This document shows positions 45,408 through 54,368 of a DNA stretch of 64,000 nt, piece after piece. The notes beneath the pieces were generated by a model. The model made no database searches. It worked only from the letters and a program-made list of their open reading frames with translations, and had not been told where the DNA came from. Positions within the stretch are counted from its first letter, which is position 1. Each line of letters opens with the position of its first letter. Origin of the DNA: Faecalibacterium sp. UBA1819 (lineage in GTDB: Bacteria > Bacillota > Clostridia > Oscillospirales > Ruminococcaceae); NCBI GenBank assembly GCA_002315015.1, contig DCEX01000018.1, positions 1 through 64,000 on the forward strand, in the 5' to 3' direction. The position numbers were made by a program, and so were the translations under genes.

Positions 45408-45436
45408 TTGCTATTTTCTTAAATTTGTATTATACT
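45408..45436 (+). promoter_or_regulatory. Promoter of the legionaminic acid operon
   Basis: -35 TTGCTA at 45408-45413, 17-base spacer, -10 TATACT at 45431-45436, about 95 bases before the legB start. With the promoter at 45319 it accounts for the 400-base divergent region 45136-45535. Confidence 0.72.
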
Positions 45437-45535
45437 AAATAACGATTATGGGGTTGTGTTCCCTTTTTTACGGTTTTCAAAATGCCGCAAACAGCACGGA
45501 AGCACACCAGGAATATGAAAAAAGGAGCTGAAACG

Positions 45536-46519
45536 ATGTCTCGTACCGTGATGGTCACAGGCGCCGACGGATTTATCGGCAGCCATCTGACAGAAGAACT
45601 GGTAAAGAAAGGTCACAAGGTAAAGGCGTTTTGTTACTATAACTCTTTCGGAAAATGGGGCTGGCTGGATACCCTGCCCGACGAAATCAAAAACGAAATC
45701 GAAGTGTTTATGGGGGACATCCGCGACCCCAACGGTGTGCGCACTGCCATGAAAGGGCAGGACATCGTGTACCACTTGGCGGCTTTGATTGCCATTCCGT
45801 TCAGCTATCATTCACCGGACAGCTATGTAGACACCAATATCAAGGGAACGCTGAATGTGCTGAATGCCGCCCGCGATGTGGGTACACAGCGCCTGCTTGT
45901 AACTTCCACCAGCGAGGTGTACGGCACGGCTCAGTATGTGCCTATTGATGAAAAGCACCCGTATCAGGGTCAAAGCCCGTATTCCGCTACCAAAATCGGT
46001 GCGGATCGTTTGGCAGAGAGCTTTTACCGCAGCTTTGATTTGCCCGTAACCATCGTGCGGCCGTTCAACACCTACGGCCCCAGACAGTCCGGGCGTGCTG
46101 TGATTCCTACCATTATTACGCAGCTGCTTTCCGGCGCAAAAGAAATCAAGCTCGGCAGCTTGACCCCCACGCGCGACTTCAACTATGTAAAGGACACCGC
46201 CGCCGGCTTTATGGCAATTGCCGATTGTGAAAAAGCGATTGGCCAAGAGATCAACATTGCGACGGGCGAGGAAATCAGCATCGGAATGCTGGCGGAAGAG
46301 CTGATTCGCCAAATTAACCCCGAGGCTAAAATTGTGTGCGAGCAGGAGCGTCTGCGCCCGGAAAACAGTGAAGTGAACCGCCTTTTGGGCGATGCTTCCA
46401 AGCTGCGTTCCATGACAGACTGGAAACCGGCCTACACCTTTGAGCAGGGCTTGGCGGAGACCATCGCGTGGATTCGTGAACACATGGACAGCTTCCGTGT
46501 GGGCGTTTACGCGCTGTAA
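45536..46519 (+). CDS. legB: NAD-dependent 4,6-dehydratase LegB
   Basis: 327 aa, extended short-chain dehydrogenase fold. NAD loop TGADGFIGSHL, catalytic TSTSEVYG and YSATK, and the LegB-like segments YYNSFGKWGWLD and RPENSEVNRLLGDASKL. It removes water from an NDP-GlcNAc to give the 4-keto-6-deoxy sugar, the first committed step to legionaminic acid. ATG 45536 follows AAAGGAG; an in-frame ATG at 45482 has no binding site. legC follows after three membrane-protein genes. Confidence 0.92.
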   Translation: MSRTVMVTGADGFIGSHLTEELVKKGHKVKAFCYYNSFGKWGWLDTLPDEIKNEIEVFMGDIRDPNGVRTAMKGQDIVYHLAALIAIPFSYHSPDSYVDTNIKGTLNVLNAARDVGTQRLLVTSTSEVYGTAQYVPIDEKHPYQGQSPYSATKIGADRLAESFYRSFDLPVTIVRPFNTYGPRQSGRAVIPTIITQLLSGAKEIKLGSLTPTRDFNYVKDTAAGFMAIADCEKAIGQEINIATGEEISIGMLAEELIRQINPEAKIVCEQERLRPENSEVNRLLGDASKLRSMTDWKPAYTFEQGLAETIAWIREHMDSFRVGVYAL

Positions 46520-46525
46520 GTGTTT

Positions 46526-48157
46526 ATGAAGCAAGGACACAGTTTTTTACAGGCTTTGCGCGCAGACGACAAAAAGCGCAGCGCCCTGTTTTGGGTGCTT
46601 GGCTATCTCTTTATTTTGCTGTGCGGCGCGAGCCTTGTGTACTACTGGCGTGTCATTTACGGCTTTGATGACGTTTCGCCGCTGACGGCAACGGCTTGGG
46701 TATGTGCGTTTTTCAGCGCGATGTATGCCGTTGTGTTTTTGACAGCGCGCTTTGTGCGCCAAAGCCTTCCCATCAAAGCCGGGCTTTTGATTTTCTTTGC
46801 CGGGCTGTGCTTTACGGTGGCGAATCCGCCCTTGCAAGCCCCCGACGAAACGATGCACTTTGTCCGCTCCTATGCACTCGGCTCGGGCGATTTTACTTTT
46901 GACCGCTACCGGGACTATCCCGAGGATGTGGATGCATTGGTACAGGCGTTTCCCGGCTTTTATTACAGTGAGCTGGTGGCGACAAACGAACGCAGTATGG
47001 CGCAGGGCTTTGTACTTTATCAGCAGATTTTGAGCGGGGAGGAGCCGGCGCGTGAGGAAGCTTCTACGCTGACGCAGCAGTTTTTATATTATTTGCCGCA
47101 GGCGGCAGGCATCGCCTTGGGACGGGCGTTCGGCGCTGATGCGCTGAGCTGTATGTATGCCGCGCGTGTGGTGAATTTACTGGTTTATGCGGTTTTCTGC
47201 GGGCTGGCGGTTTACTGCGCCTCCTCGTTTGTGCCGCTGCTGATTGCACTTTGTGCTTCGCCTCCGGCGCTGTTTATTGTTTCTTCATGCAGTCCCGACG
47301 CGCTGTTTTTGGGCGCGTGCTGGCTGTTTATCGGCATTTGCCTTTCGGATTGTTTTTCTAAAAAGAGGGCGCTGGCTCTGGTGGGGTGCTTTGCGTTGAT
47401 GTACTGCACCAAAAACACCGCGCTGGCCATGCTGCCGCTCATTGCGCTGGTGGCAAAGCCGCAGGGCTTTTCGCCGCGCTGGAATCCGTTGCTGAAAAAA
47501 AGCTGGCGCTATCAGGCGGCACTGGCTGCCGTGTGTTTGGCGGCTGCCTTGGTGCTGTTTCAGCTGCTTTCGGCCTATACGGCGCTGGTCAGCAACTATG
47601 GTCGTGTGGAGTATGCGCTGGAAGGCATTGACGGTGCGGCGCAATTACAGTTTATCCTTAGTAATCCGCTGCGTTATTTGGCGGTATTTGTCTACACATT
47701 GTATCGTGATAAAGGGAATTTATTTTCCTCCGGTGCGTTTGGGTGGATGGATATGGTGGAACCTTTTGTGAGCTATTTCACCCCGCTTGTGTGGATGTTT
47801 GCCGCTGCGCTTTGTGCGCGTGACGGCGCGAAACGCGGCATGAAAACCGCGTGGGTCATGTTGATTTGTGCCGGTGGAATGTATGCCGTGACTTACACGG
47901 GATTATATCTCACCAGTACGCCGGTGACGCTGCGGGAAATTAACGGCGTGCAGACGCGCTATATGATGACGGGTTTCTTTGCCCTTTTTGCGCTGGCAGC
48001 CGTTCTGATTGGGCGAAGCGATGTTTTGCAGGATACCCAGCGCCAGCGTGCCGCAAAAACGCCGCCCGCTTGGCGAATGCTGCATTTCTCCTACTGCTTT
48101 GCCGTGATTTGCGCTATTTTGCTGTTCCAAAATTATTATGTCGGAACAACGATATAA
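46526..48157 (+). CDS. DUF2142-like polytopic membrane protein (GT-C-like)
   Basis: 543 aa with about 11 membrane segments. The extracytoplasmic loop after segment 3 begins NPPLQAPDETMHFVRSYAL; the acidic DE near the end of an early membrane helix is a feature of DUF2142 and of GT-C glycosyltransferases. PDALFLGACWLFIGI and MYCTKNTALAMLPLIALVA are typical later helices. The GTG at 46520 and ATG at 46526 are both possible and neither has a strong binding site, so coupling to legB is likely. It may transfer a sugar from a lipid carrier on the outer face. Confidence 0.7.
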   Translation: MKQGHSFLQALRADDKKRSALFWVLGYLFILLCGASLVYYWRVIYGFDDVSPLTATAWVCAFFSAMYAVVFLTARFVRQSLPIKAGLLIFFAGLCFTVANPPLQAPDETMHFVRSYALGSGDFTFDRYRDYPEDVDALVQAFPGFYYSELVATNERSMAQGFVLYQQILSGEEPAREEASTLTQQFLYYLPQAAGIALGRAFGADALSCMYAARVVNLLVYAVFCGLAVYCASSFVPLLIALCASPPALFIVSSCSPDALFLGACWLFIGICLSDCFSKKRALALVGCFALMYCTKNTALAMLPLIALVAKPQGFSPRWNPLLKKSWRYQAALAAVCLAAALVLFQLLSAYTALVSNYGRVEYALEGIDGAAQLQFILSNPLRYLAVFVYTLYRDKGNLFSSGAFGWMDMVEPFVSYFTPLVWMFAAALCARDGAKRGMKTAWVMLICAGGMYAVTYTGLYLTSTPVTLREINGVQTRYMMTGFFALFALAAVLIGRSDVLQDTQRQRAAKTPPAWRMLHFSYCFAVICAILLFQNYYVGTTI

Positions 48158-48242
48158 GCAAGCGCTGCGGACAAGTGCCGCGGCGTTGGCTTAGGGAAAG
48201 AGAAGGACGAGAAACATCAGGTTAAAAAAGGAGCGCTTTTAT

Positions 48243-50375
48243 TTGATTGGAATTTTCGAAGCTTTGCTGGCGTTTGCGCTGGTGATTGCGTTCAGCATTT
48301 TTGTATCGGTGCGCTTTCGTGTGGCATCAGGTGCTGCGCCCTTGGCGGTGCTTTGTACCAGTGTGCTTTGGTACACCGTCTGTGCTTGTGCGGGGCTGCT
48401 GTTCCCGGCCGCTGTTGTTTGGATTGCAGCGGGCGGCGCGGCGGCAGGCTGGGCCGTTTGGCGGCGCGGACAGGTGGCAAAAGCGCAGCTGCTGACGCCG
48501 TCCTTTGTGTTTTTCCTGTTGGCGGGCTTGGCAGTGATTCTTTTAATGGGAATTCGCCAGCCGCTTTTTATGGAGTGGGACGAATTCAGCTTTTGGGGCA
48601 TTGCACCGAAGGTGGTAAAAGAAACCAACATGCTTTATGTGACCGCCGATACCGAGATGCGCGTGATTACCTATGCGCCCGGATTGGTTCTGCTGAGCCA
48701 TTTGTTTGAGTTTATCGGCGCGGAATTTGCCCCGTGGAAGGTGTATGCTGCCTACGACATTTTGCTGTTTGCCATCTATGCGGCGGCGCTGTCGTGCTGC
48801 CGAAAAAAGCATTGGCATATCGCTGTGCTGGGCGGAACCATCATGGTACTGCTGCCGTATTTGATGACGGTGTATATGCGCAATGTCTATGTGGAAACGG
48901 CCTATCTTTCCAGCTATGCGGATATTCCCATGGGATTGCTGTTCGGTGCGCCCTTGGCGCTTTACTTTACACAGCGGGACAAAGGTGCGCCCGTTCTGCT
49001 TACGGCTTGCGCCGCCATCGCCATGACGTGTCTTTCCAAAGAGATGGGCTTTGCGCTGGCGCTCATTGCCGCTGCATTGATTGCGTTTGACGTGCTGTTT
49101 GTCAACCGTGACACGCCGCGTATCGGGCCGCTGCCCGCGTTGGCGGCACGGCTGGTGTGGTGCGTCGCTTTGGCGGCTTCGGCTGTTGTGCCGTATGTTG
49201 GATGGGCGCGGTACCGCTCGTCGGTGACCGGCGCATCCGTGACCGAGCTGGGCGGCTCGCAAAACATGCAGATGTTTGAAATGCTGTTCACCGGCCTCAA
49301 GGAATTGATTGGCATTGACCGCACCGAGCGCTTTTCGCGTGTCATGGGGCAGATGTGGCAAGCTTTTTACAGCACAAGCCTTTCGGAGTTTTCTGTGGGC
49401 AGCACATCTTCCGGCATCGGAAAATACTTTAACGGCTCGGGGCTTGTGATTACTCTCGTGATTCTTGTGGTGCTGGGGCTGGCCTTTCTCTACGCAGAAA
49501 AGGCCTATCGCCCGGCGGTCGCGTGGTTTACGCTGTTTTCCACGCTGGGCTTTGCGGCATTTTACATTTTCACGGGTTTCACCTATATTTATATCTTCCA
49601 CGAATGGCAGGAAATGACAGATTACAACCGCTATATCTACCCGTACTACTTGGGCTGGATGCTTGCGGCGGTTGCCATTTTGTGTTTTGTGCTGCGCGGT
49701 GCGCGCGGCAAAGTGGTTGCGGCGGGCGGCCTTTCGGCGCTGATGCTGTTTTCTGTGTGGCGCACGGCGGCGCTGGTTCCGGCCAACCTTTCGGTGGTGG
49801 ACTATCCCGAAAGCTACTTTGCGGTAAGACGCGATAAAATTGCCGAAATTGAGCAGGTGAAAGAGCTGCTTTCCCCGCAGGATAAGGTTTTTTATGTTGC
49901 GATGGGCGATGACGGCAAAGGCTGGTTTACAACCTATTACGAAGCCTATCCCGATTTGGTTCTGGATTACAGCTTCGGCGGCGGCAGTTTGACGGCGGCT
50001 TTAGAGGAAAGCCTGTTTGTGGACGAAAACGAACTGGGCATTGACAAGTATTACGCCGCCGGCAATATGGCGTGGGATGAAAGCACGGGCCTCGGCTTTG
50101 CAGTACCGGGCATTTTGGCCATGCCGGATACCTTTACCGAGGAGCAAAAGGAATATTACACCACGCACGGATTAACGCCTGAAGTGCTGTGCCGTTATCT
50201 GCGGGATACAAAATGCACCGCGCTTTATTTGGACGTTATCGACCCGGTGTTTGAGGCCGCTTACGGCAGCCTTTTCACCGATGAATTGAAAAGCGGTGCA
50301 AAAGTATATCGCATTGAGGATGACGGCAAAGAGATGCGCTTTGTCCCGGTGGAGAAAGGAGGGGCAAACGCATGA
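48243..50375 (+). CDS. Large polytopic membrane protein, GT-C glycosyltransferase-like
   Basis: 710 aa. About 12 membrane segments cover residues 1-520, followed by a soluble C-terminal domain of about 170 residues (from SYFAVRRDKIAEIEQVKELL). The first external loop contains MEWDEFSFWGIAPKVVKETN, an acidic pair placed as in GT-C enzymes of the mannosyltransferase type. TTG 48243 follows AAGGAG by nine bases. The stop overlaps the next start (ATGA). It probably attaches sugars from a polyprenyl-phosphate donor; donor and acceptor are unknown. Confidence 0.7.
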   Translation: MIGIFEALLAFALVIAFSIFVSVRFRVASGAAPLAVLCTSVLWYTVCACAGLLFPAAVVWIAAGGAAAGWAVWRRGQVAKAQLLTPSFVFFLLAGLAVILLMGIRQPLFMEWDEFSFWGIAPKVVKETNMLYVTADTEMRVITYAPGLVLLSHLFEFIGAEFAPWKVYAAYDILLFAIYAAALSCCRKKHWHIAVLGGTIMVLLPYLMTVYMRNVYVETAYLSSYADIPMGLLFGAPLALYFTQRDKGAPVLLTACAAIAMTCLSKEMGFALALIAAALIAFDVLFVNRDTPRIGPLPALAARLVWCVALAASAVVPYVGWARYRSSVTGASVTELGGSQNMQMFEMLFTGLKELIGIDRTERFSRVMGQMWQAFYSTSLSEFSVGSTSSGIGKYFNGSGLVITLVILVVLGLAFLYAEKAYRPAVAWFTLFSTLGFAAFYIFTGFTYIYIFHEWQEMTDYNRYIYPYYLGWMLAAVAILCFVLRGARGKVVAAGGLSALMLFSVWRTAALVPANLSVVDYPESYFAVRRDKIAEIEQVKELLSPQDKVFYVAMGDDGKGWFTTYYEAYPDLVLDYSFGGGSLTAALEESLFVDENELGIDKYYAAGNMAWDESTGLGFAVPGILAMPDTFTEEQKEYYTTHGLTPEVLCRYLRDTKCTALYLDVIDPVFEAAYGSLFTDELKSGAKVYRIEDDGKEMRFVPVEKGGANA

Positions 50376-51025
50376 AGGGAAAACAGATGGTAAAAGCTGT
50401 GTTTTCTTCCGACCGCCGTTTGCTGGCGCTGTGCTGCGTTGTGTTTTTTCTGTGCAGCGTCCTGTTCAGCATGGGGCTTTGGGCGCAGGAGCAAATTGTG
50501 CGCGCGATGGGGTGTTTGCCTGAGCAGACGCTGGCTTTTTCCGATTTTGAGCTGTCGGATTTAGCCGAGGACGGCAAAGTGCTCACCTCGCAAAGCGTAG
50601 ACCCGCGCATGGTGATGAAAGAGCCGCCGCAATATGTATACCAAGTGACGGTTTATGGCGAATTTATCGGCCAAGACCCCGGCGAGTTTTGCGTGTTTTA
50701 TAAAACCTCTCCCAATCAGGAGGAGTTTGATGCAAATTATCGCGTGTGGGCAAAGGATAACAGTGACGGCAGCTACACATTTGAAATGCCGCATACAAAA
50801 ATTTACGGCCTGCGCATTGACCCGGGCATTTACACCGGGGTGCAGCTTTCGGTGGAAAGCATTGTCATCAACAGTCCGCGCAGCTTGGCGGCCTACCTGA
50901 CGCCCAGCATCTCTTGGCTGCTGGCACAGGCGGTGGTGCCGCTGATTGCGGCGGCGCTGATCAAGGTGCTGATGGAGGCTTGGCCCGTGCTGTGCAGTGT
51001 TGGGCGCAAACTCGTGAAAAAATGA
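50372..51025 (+). CDS. Hypothetical membrane protein with external beta domain
   Basis: 217 aa. Membrane helices at about 17-38 and 175-195 enclose a soluble domain with YVYQVTVYGEF and IYGLRIDPGIYTGVQLSVESI. That kind of segment occurs in carbohydrate-recognising domains next to membrane glycosyltransferases, which fits the translational coupling to the GT-C-like gene before it. The protein may hold or present the acceptor glycan. The family is not recognised with certainty. Confidence 0.6.
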   Translation: MKGKQMVKAVFSSDRRLLALCCVVFFLCSVLFSMGLWAQEQIVRAMGCLPEQTLAFSDFELSDLAEDGKVLTSQSVDPRMVMKEPPQYVYQVTVYGEFIGQDPGEFCVFYKTSPNQEEFDANYRVWAKDNSDGSYTFEMPHTKIYGLRIDPGIYTGVQLSVESIVINSPRSLAAYLTPSISWLLAQAVVPLIAAALIKVLMEAWPVLCSVGRKLVKK

Positions 51026-51041
51026 GAAAGAGGCGAACAAA

Positions 51042-52205
51042 ATGGAACCGCGTTTTATCCCGCTTTCCGTACCGAACTTTGGCGGAAAAGAAAAAGAATA
51101 TGTCAATGAAGCTGTGGTAAGTGAATGGGTGTCCACAGGCGGAAGCAAAGTGCCGCAGTTGGAACAGGCAGTGGCAGATTATGTGAAAATGCCGCGTGCT
51201 GTGGCTTGCAATTCGGGCACGTCCGGCTTGCATCTTGCCATGATGATGGCGGGCATTGGCCGCGGGGACGAAGTGATTGTTCCTACGCTTACCTTTATTG
51301 CCGCGGTGAACCCGGTGCGCTACGCCGGGGCCGAGCCGATTTTTATCGGCTGTGACGACAGCCTTTGCATTTGCCCGCAGGAAGTGCGCCGCTTTTTAAC
51401 ACAGCACGCAGAGTGTGTGGACGGTGTGTGCCGCAACAAAACGACAGGCGCTGTTATTAAGGCAATGGTAGTTGTGCATGTGTTCGGAAACCTTGCGGAC
51501 ATGGAAGCGCTGATGGATATTGCCAAAGAGTGGCGCTTGACTGTGATTGAGGACTCCACCGAAGCGCTGGGAACGTATGCAGCCGAAGGGCGTTATGCAG
51601 GACGCTTTGCCGGAACCATCGGAGATATTGGCGTTTACAGCTTCAACGGCAATAAAATTATCACAACCGGCTCGGGCGGTATGGTGGTGTCAAATCACCC
51701 CGACTGGCTGGAACATGCGCGTCATCTTTCCACCCAGGCAAAGTCCGACGAGCTGAATTATAAGCACGATGAAGTGGGCTATAATTACCGCTTAACCAAT
51801 TTGCAGGCGGCGCTGGGGCTGGCGCAGATGGAGCAGCTGGAAGGCTTCATTGCCCACAAAGAAAAAATGCATAAATTCTATCGCGAGCGTTTGGACGGCA
51901 AGCACCACTACCGCATTCTGCCCTTCCGTGCAGATACTCGTTCCAACCACTGGTTTTACAGTTTATTTGTGGAGGACGGACATGCATTGCACCGCGATGA
52001 AATTATCAAAGCGCTGCAAGCGCAGAAAATTCAAACGCGCCCCATTTGGGGGTTGATTCAAGATCAGGCAGATTACCCCAAAAATGAAGCTTACGGCGAT
52101 GAAAAAGCGCGCTATTACTTGGATCGCATTGTGAATTTGCCGTGTTCCACTTCCTTGACCGAGGAGGACGCAGAGCGCGTGGTGGAGGTTCTTTTGAGCC
52201 TGTAA
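51042..52205 (+). CDS. legC: PLP-dependent aminotransferase LegC
   Basis: 387 aa, DegT/DnrJ/EryC1 family. PLP lysine Lys205 in YSFNGNKIITTGSGGMV, ACNSGTSGLHLAM as the phosphate-binding part, and EDSTEALG with the Asp that contacts the pyridine ring. It aminates the C4 keto group of the LegB product. GAAAGAGG precedes the ATG. The length and the long insertion around 105-140 fit the LegC branch. ptmE follows after 77 bases in which no gene is seen. Confidence 0.92.
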   Translation: MEPRFIPLSVPNFGGKEKEYVNEAVVSEWVSTGGSKVPQLEQAVADYVKMPRAVACNSGTSGLHLAMMMAGIGRGDEVIVPTLTFIAAVNPVRYAGAEPIFIGCDDSLCICPQEVRRFLTQHAECVDGVCRNKTTGAVIKAMVVVHVFGNLADMEALMDIAKEWRLTVIEDSTEALGTYAAEGRYAGRFAGTIGDIGVYSFNGNKIITTGSGGMVVSNHPDWLEHARHLSTQAKSDELNYKHDEVGYNYRLTNLQAALGLAQMEQLEGFIAHKEKMHKFYRERLDGKHHYRILPFRADTRSNHWFYSLFVEDGHALHRDEIIKALQAQKIQTRPIWGLIQDQADYPKNEAYGDEKARYYLDRIVNLPCSTSLTEEDAERVVEVLLSL

Positions 52206-52282
52206 TCAGGAAAAAAGCAGCCGCAGCGCTGCAACGGTGCGGGCCGCCGCATCAAAAAGGAAAACGAAAAGCAGGTGAGGCA

Positions 52283-53326
52283 ATGCGCATTGAGGATTTG
52301 CTGTTAGACGAAAACCAAACCGTGTTGGGCGCACTCAAACAATTGGACACCACCGGGCATAAGGTGTTGTTTATCGCGCCGGACAGACGCTTGAAAGCCG
52401 TTGTGACGGACGGCGATGTCCGCCGCCATTTACTGGCCGGGGGAAGCTTGCACGATAGTGTATCTGCGATGGCGAATTATCGGCCTATCAGCGTCACGAG
52501 TGCCGAGCGTCGGCGGGCAAAAAAAGTGATTGAGGAATATGCCATCAGCGCATTGCCGATCGTGGATTCCAATGGCTTCATTGTAAATATTGAATTTGCC
52601 AGCGGCTTTGACATTGATATTTCTTCTAAGGTCTGCTTGCCGGTTGTCATGATGGCGGGCGGGCTTGGTACGCGGCTGTATCCATATACAAAAATTTTGC
52701 CAAAGCCTCTCATTCCGGTGGGGGAGCTTCCCATTGCCGAGCATATCATTCACCGCTTTTACAGCGCGGGATGCCGCCATTTTACGCTGATTGTCAATTA
52801 TAAAAAGAGCATGATTAAGTCTTATTTCAATGAGATGGAAAAAGACTACACCGTTGAATATGCCGACGAGGATGAACCCCTGGGAACGGGCGGCGGGCTG
52901 AGCCTGCTGCAAGGAAAGCTGAGAGAAACCTTCTTTTTGACAAACTGCGATATTTTAGTGGATGCTGATTTTGGAAGCCTGTACCGGTTTCATAAAGAAA
53001 GCGGCAACGATATTACCATGGTGTGTTCTTTGAAGGACTACACCATTCCTTACGGAGTCATTGAGCATGAAAACGGTGTGTTGACAGGGATGCGGGAAAA
53101 ACCCCATTTGAGCTTCTACATCAATACGGGCCTCTATGTGGTGGAGCCGCATGTGATTGACAAAATTCAGCCCGGCGTATTCACCCCGTTTACGGATTTG
53201 ATTGAGACCGTGCGCACAGACGGCGGAAAAGTAGGCGTGTATCCTGTCAGCGAACAAAGCTGGATGGATATGGGGCAGCTGGAGGAGCTGGAAAATATGC
53301 GCCGCCGTTTGGAAGAACAAGGGTAA
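52283..53326 (+). CDS. ptmE: CBS-domain nucleotidyltransferase PtmE (GlcN-1-P guanylyltransferase type)
   Basis: 347 aa. Two CBS motifs cover about 1-115 (LKAVVTDGDVRRHLLAG, ISALPIVDSNGFIVNIEF), then a nucleotidyltransferase with MAGGLGTRLYP at 124-134, PKPLIPVG and the metal-binding TNCDILVDADF. The same fusion in Campylobacter jejuni makes GDP-GlcN for the GDP-linked legionaminic acid route. ATG 52283 follows AGGTGAGG; an open frame runs back into legC but has no start with a binding site. The CBS pair suggests regulation by a nucleotide. Confidence 0.88.
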   Translation: MRIEDLLLDENQTVLGALKQLDTTGHKVLFIAPDRRLKAVVTDGDVRRHLLAGGSLHDSVSAMANYRPISVTSAERRRAKKVIEEYAISALPIVDSNGFIVNIEFASGFDIDISSKVCLPVVMMAGGLGTRLYPYTKILPKPLIPVGELPIAEHIIHRFYSAGCRHFTLIVNYKKSMIKSYFNEMEKDYTVEYADEDEPLGTGGGLSLLQGKLRETFFLTNCDILVDADFGSLYRFHKESGNDITMVCSLKDYTIPYGVIEHENGVLTGMREKPHLSFYINTGLYVVEPHVIDKIQPGVFTPFTDLIETVRTDGGKVGVYPVSEQSWMDMGQLEELENMRRRLEEQG

Positions 53327-53354
53327 CAAGCTTTTTGAAACAGGAGTGCTTAAC

Positions 53355-54350
53355 ATGTCGATTTTAATTATTGCCGAAGCGGGCGTAAACCATAACGGCA
53401 GCTTGGAACGTGCCAAAGAGATGGCGCTGGCGGCGAAGAACGCCGGTGCGGATATTGTAAAATATCAAACGGCTGTGCCGGAACAGGTGGTCAGCCGCTT
53501 TGCGGAAAAAGCGGAGTATCAAAAACAGCAAACCGGCAGTGAGGAAAGCCAGCTGGAGATGATCAAAAAGATTCATTTCGGCTTCGAGGAGCATCGCCAG
53601 CTGAAGGCTTATTGCGATGAAATCGGAATTCGCTACCTTTCCACGCCGTTCGATTTGGACAGTATTGACTTTTTAGCCACGCTGGATATGCCGGTGTGGA
53701 AAATTCCTTCCGGCGAAATTACCAACTTGCCGTATTTGGAAAAAGTTGCCGCGCTGAAAAAGCCGCTGATTTTGTCCACCGGCATGAGTATGCTGTCGGA
53801 AATTGAGGACGCTTTGGCGGTGCTGGAAGAAAACGGCTGTGAGGACGTCACGCTGCTGCACTGCAACACCGAGTACCCCACACCCATGGAGGACGTCAAT
53901 TTGCTTGCCATGCGCGATTTAGAGGAGCAATTTGCCCTGCCCGTCGGCTTTTCCGACCATACGCTGGGCATGGAGGCCGATATTGCCGCGGTAGCGCTGG
54001 GGGCGTGCGTGATTGAAAAGCATTTTACGCTGGACAAAACGCTGGAAGGCCCCGACCACAAAGCCAGCTTGGAGCCGGATGAATTGGCGGCAATGGTGCG
54101 CGCAGTGCGCAACATTGAAAAAGCCCTTGGCAGCGGCGAAAAGCATGTGACGCCCAGCGAGGCAAAAAACCGCCCCATTGCGCGAAAGAGCATTGTGGCA
54201 AAACGTGCCATTGCAAAAGGCGAAACCTTCACGGCGGAAAATCTGACCACAAAGCGCCCCGGCGACGGCATCAGCCCGATGCTTTGGTATGAAGTGCTGG
54301 GTCAAACGGCAAAGCGCGATTTTGCCGAGGATGAAAAAATCAGTTTGTAA
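53355..54350 (+). CDS. legI: Legionaminic acid synthase LegI (NeuB family)
   Basis: 331 aa. TIM barrel with IIAEAGVNHNGSLERAKE, ADIVKYQ, YLSTPFD, KIPSGEITNLPYLE, LSTGMS and GFSDHTLG, followed by a C-terminal antifreeze-like SAF domain (from about 275, RKSIVAKRAIAKGETFTAEN). It condenses the 6-deoxy diacetamido-mannose with phosphoenolpyruvate to the nonulosonic acid. CAGGAG lies before ATG 53355; an in-frame codon at 53346 is less likely. The gene sits directly before legG. Confidence 0.94.
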   Translation: MSILIIAEAGVNHNGSLERAKEMALAAKNAGADIVKYQTAVPEQVVSRFAEKAEYQKQQTGSEESQLEMIKKIHFGFEEHRQLKAYCDEIGIRYLSTPFDLDSIDFLATLDMPVWKIPSGEITNLPYLEKVAALKKPLILSTGMSMLSEIEDALAVLEENGCEDVTLLHCNTEYPTPMEDVNLLAMRDLEEQFALPVGFSDHTLGMEADIAAVALGACVIEKHFTLDKTLEGPDHKASLEPDELAAMVRAVRNIEKALGSGEKHVTPSEAKNRPIARKSIVAKRAIAKGETFTAENLTTKRPGDGISPMLWYEVLGQTAKRDFAEDEKISL

Positions 54351-54368
54351 CAGGAATGAGGGAAGGAC

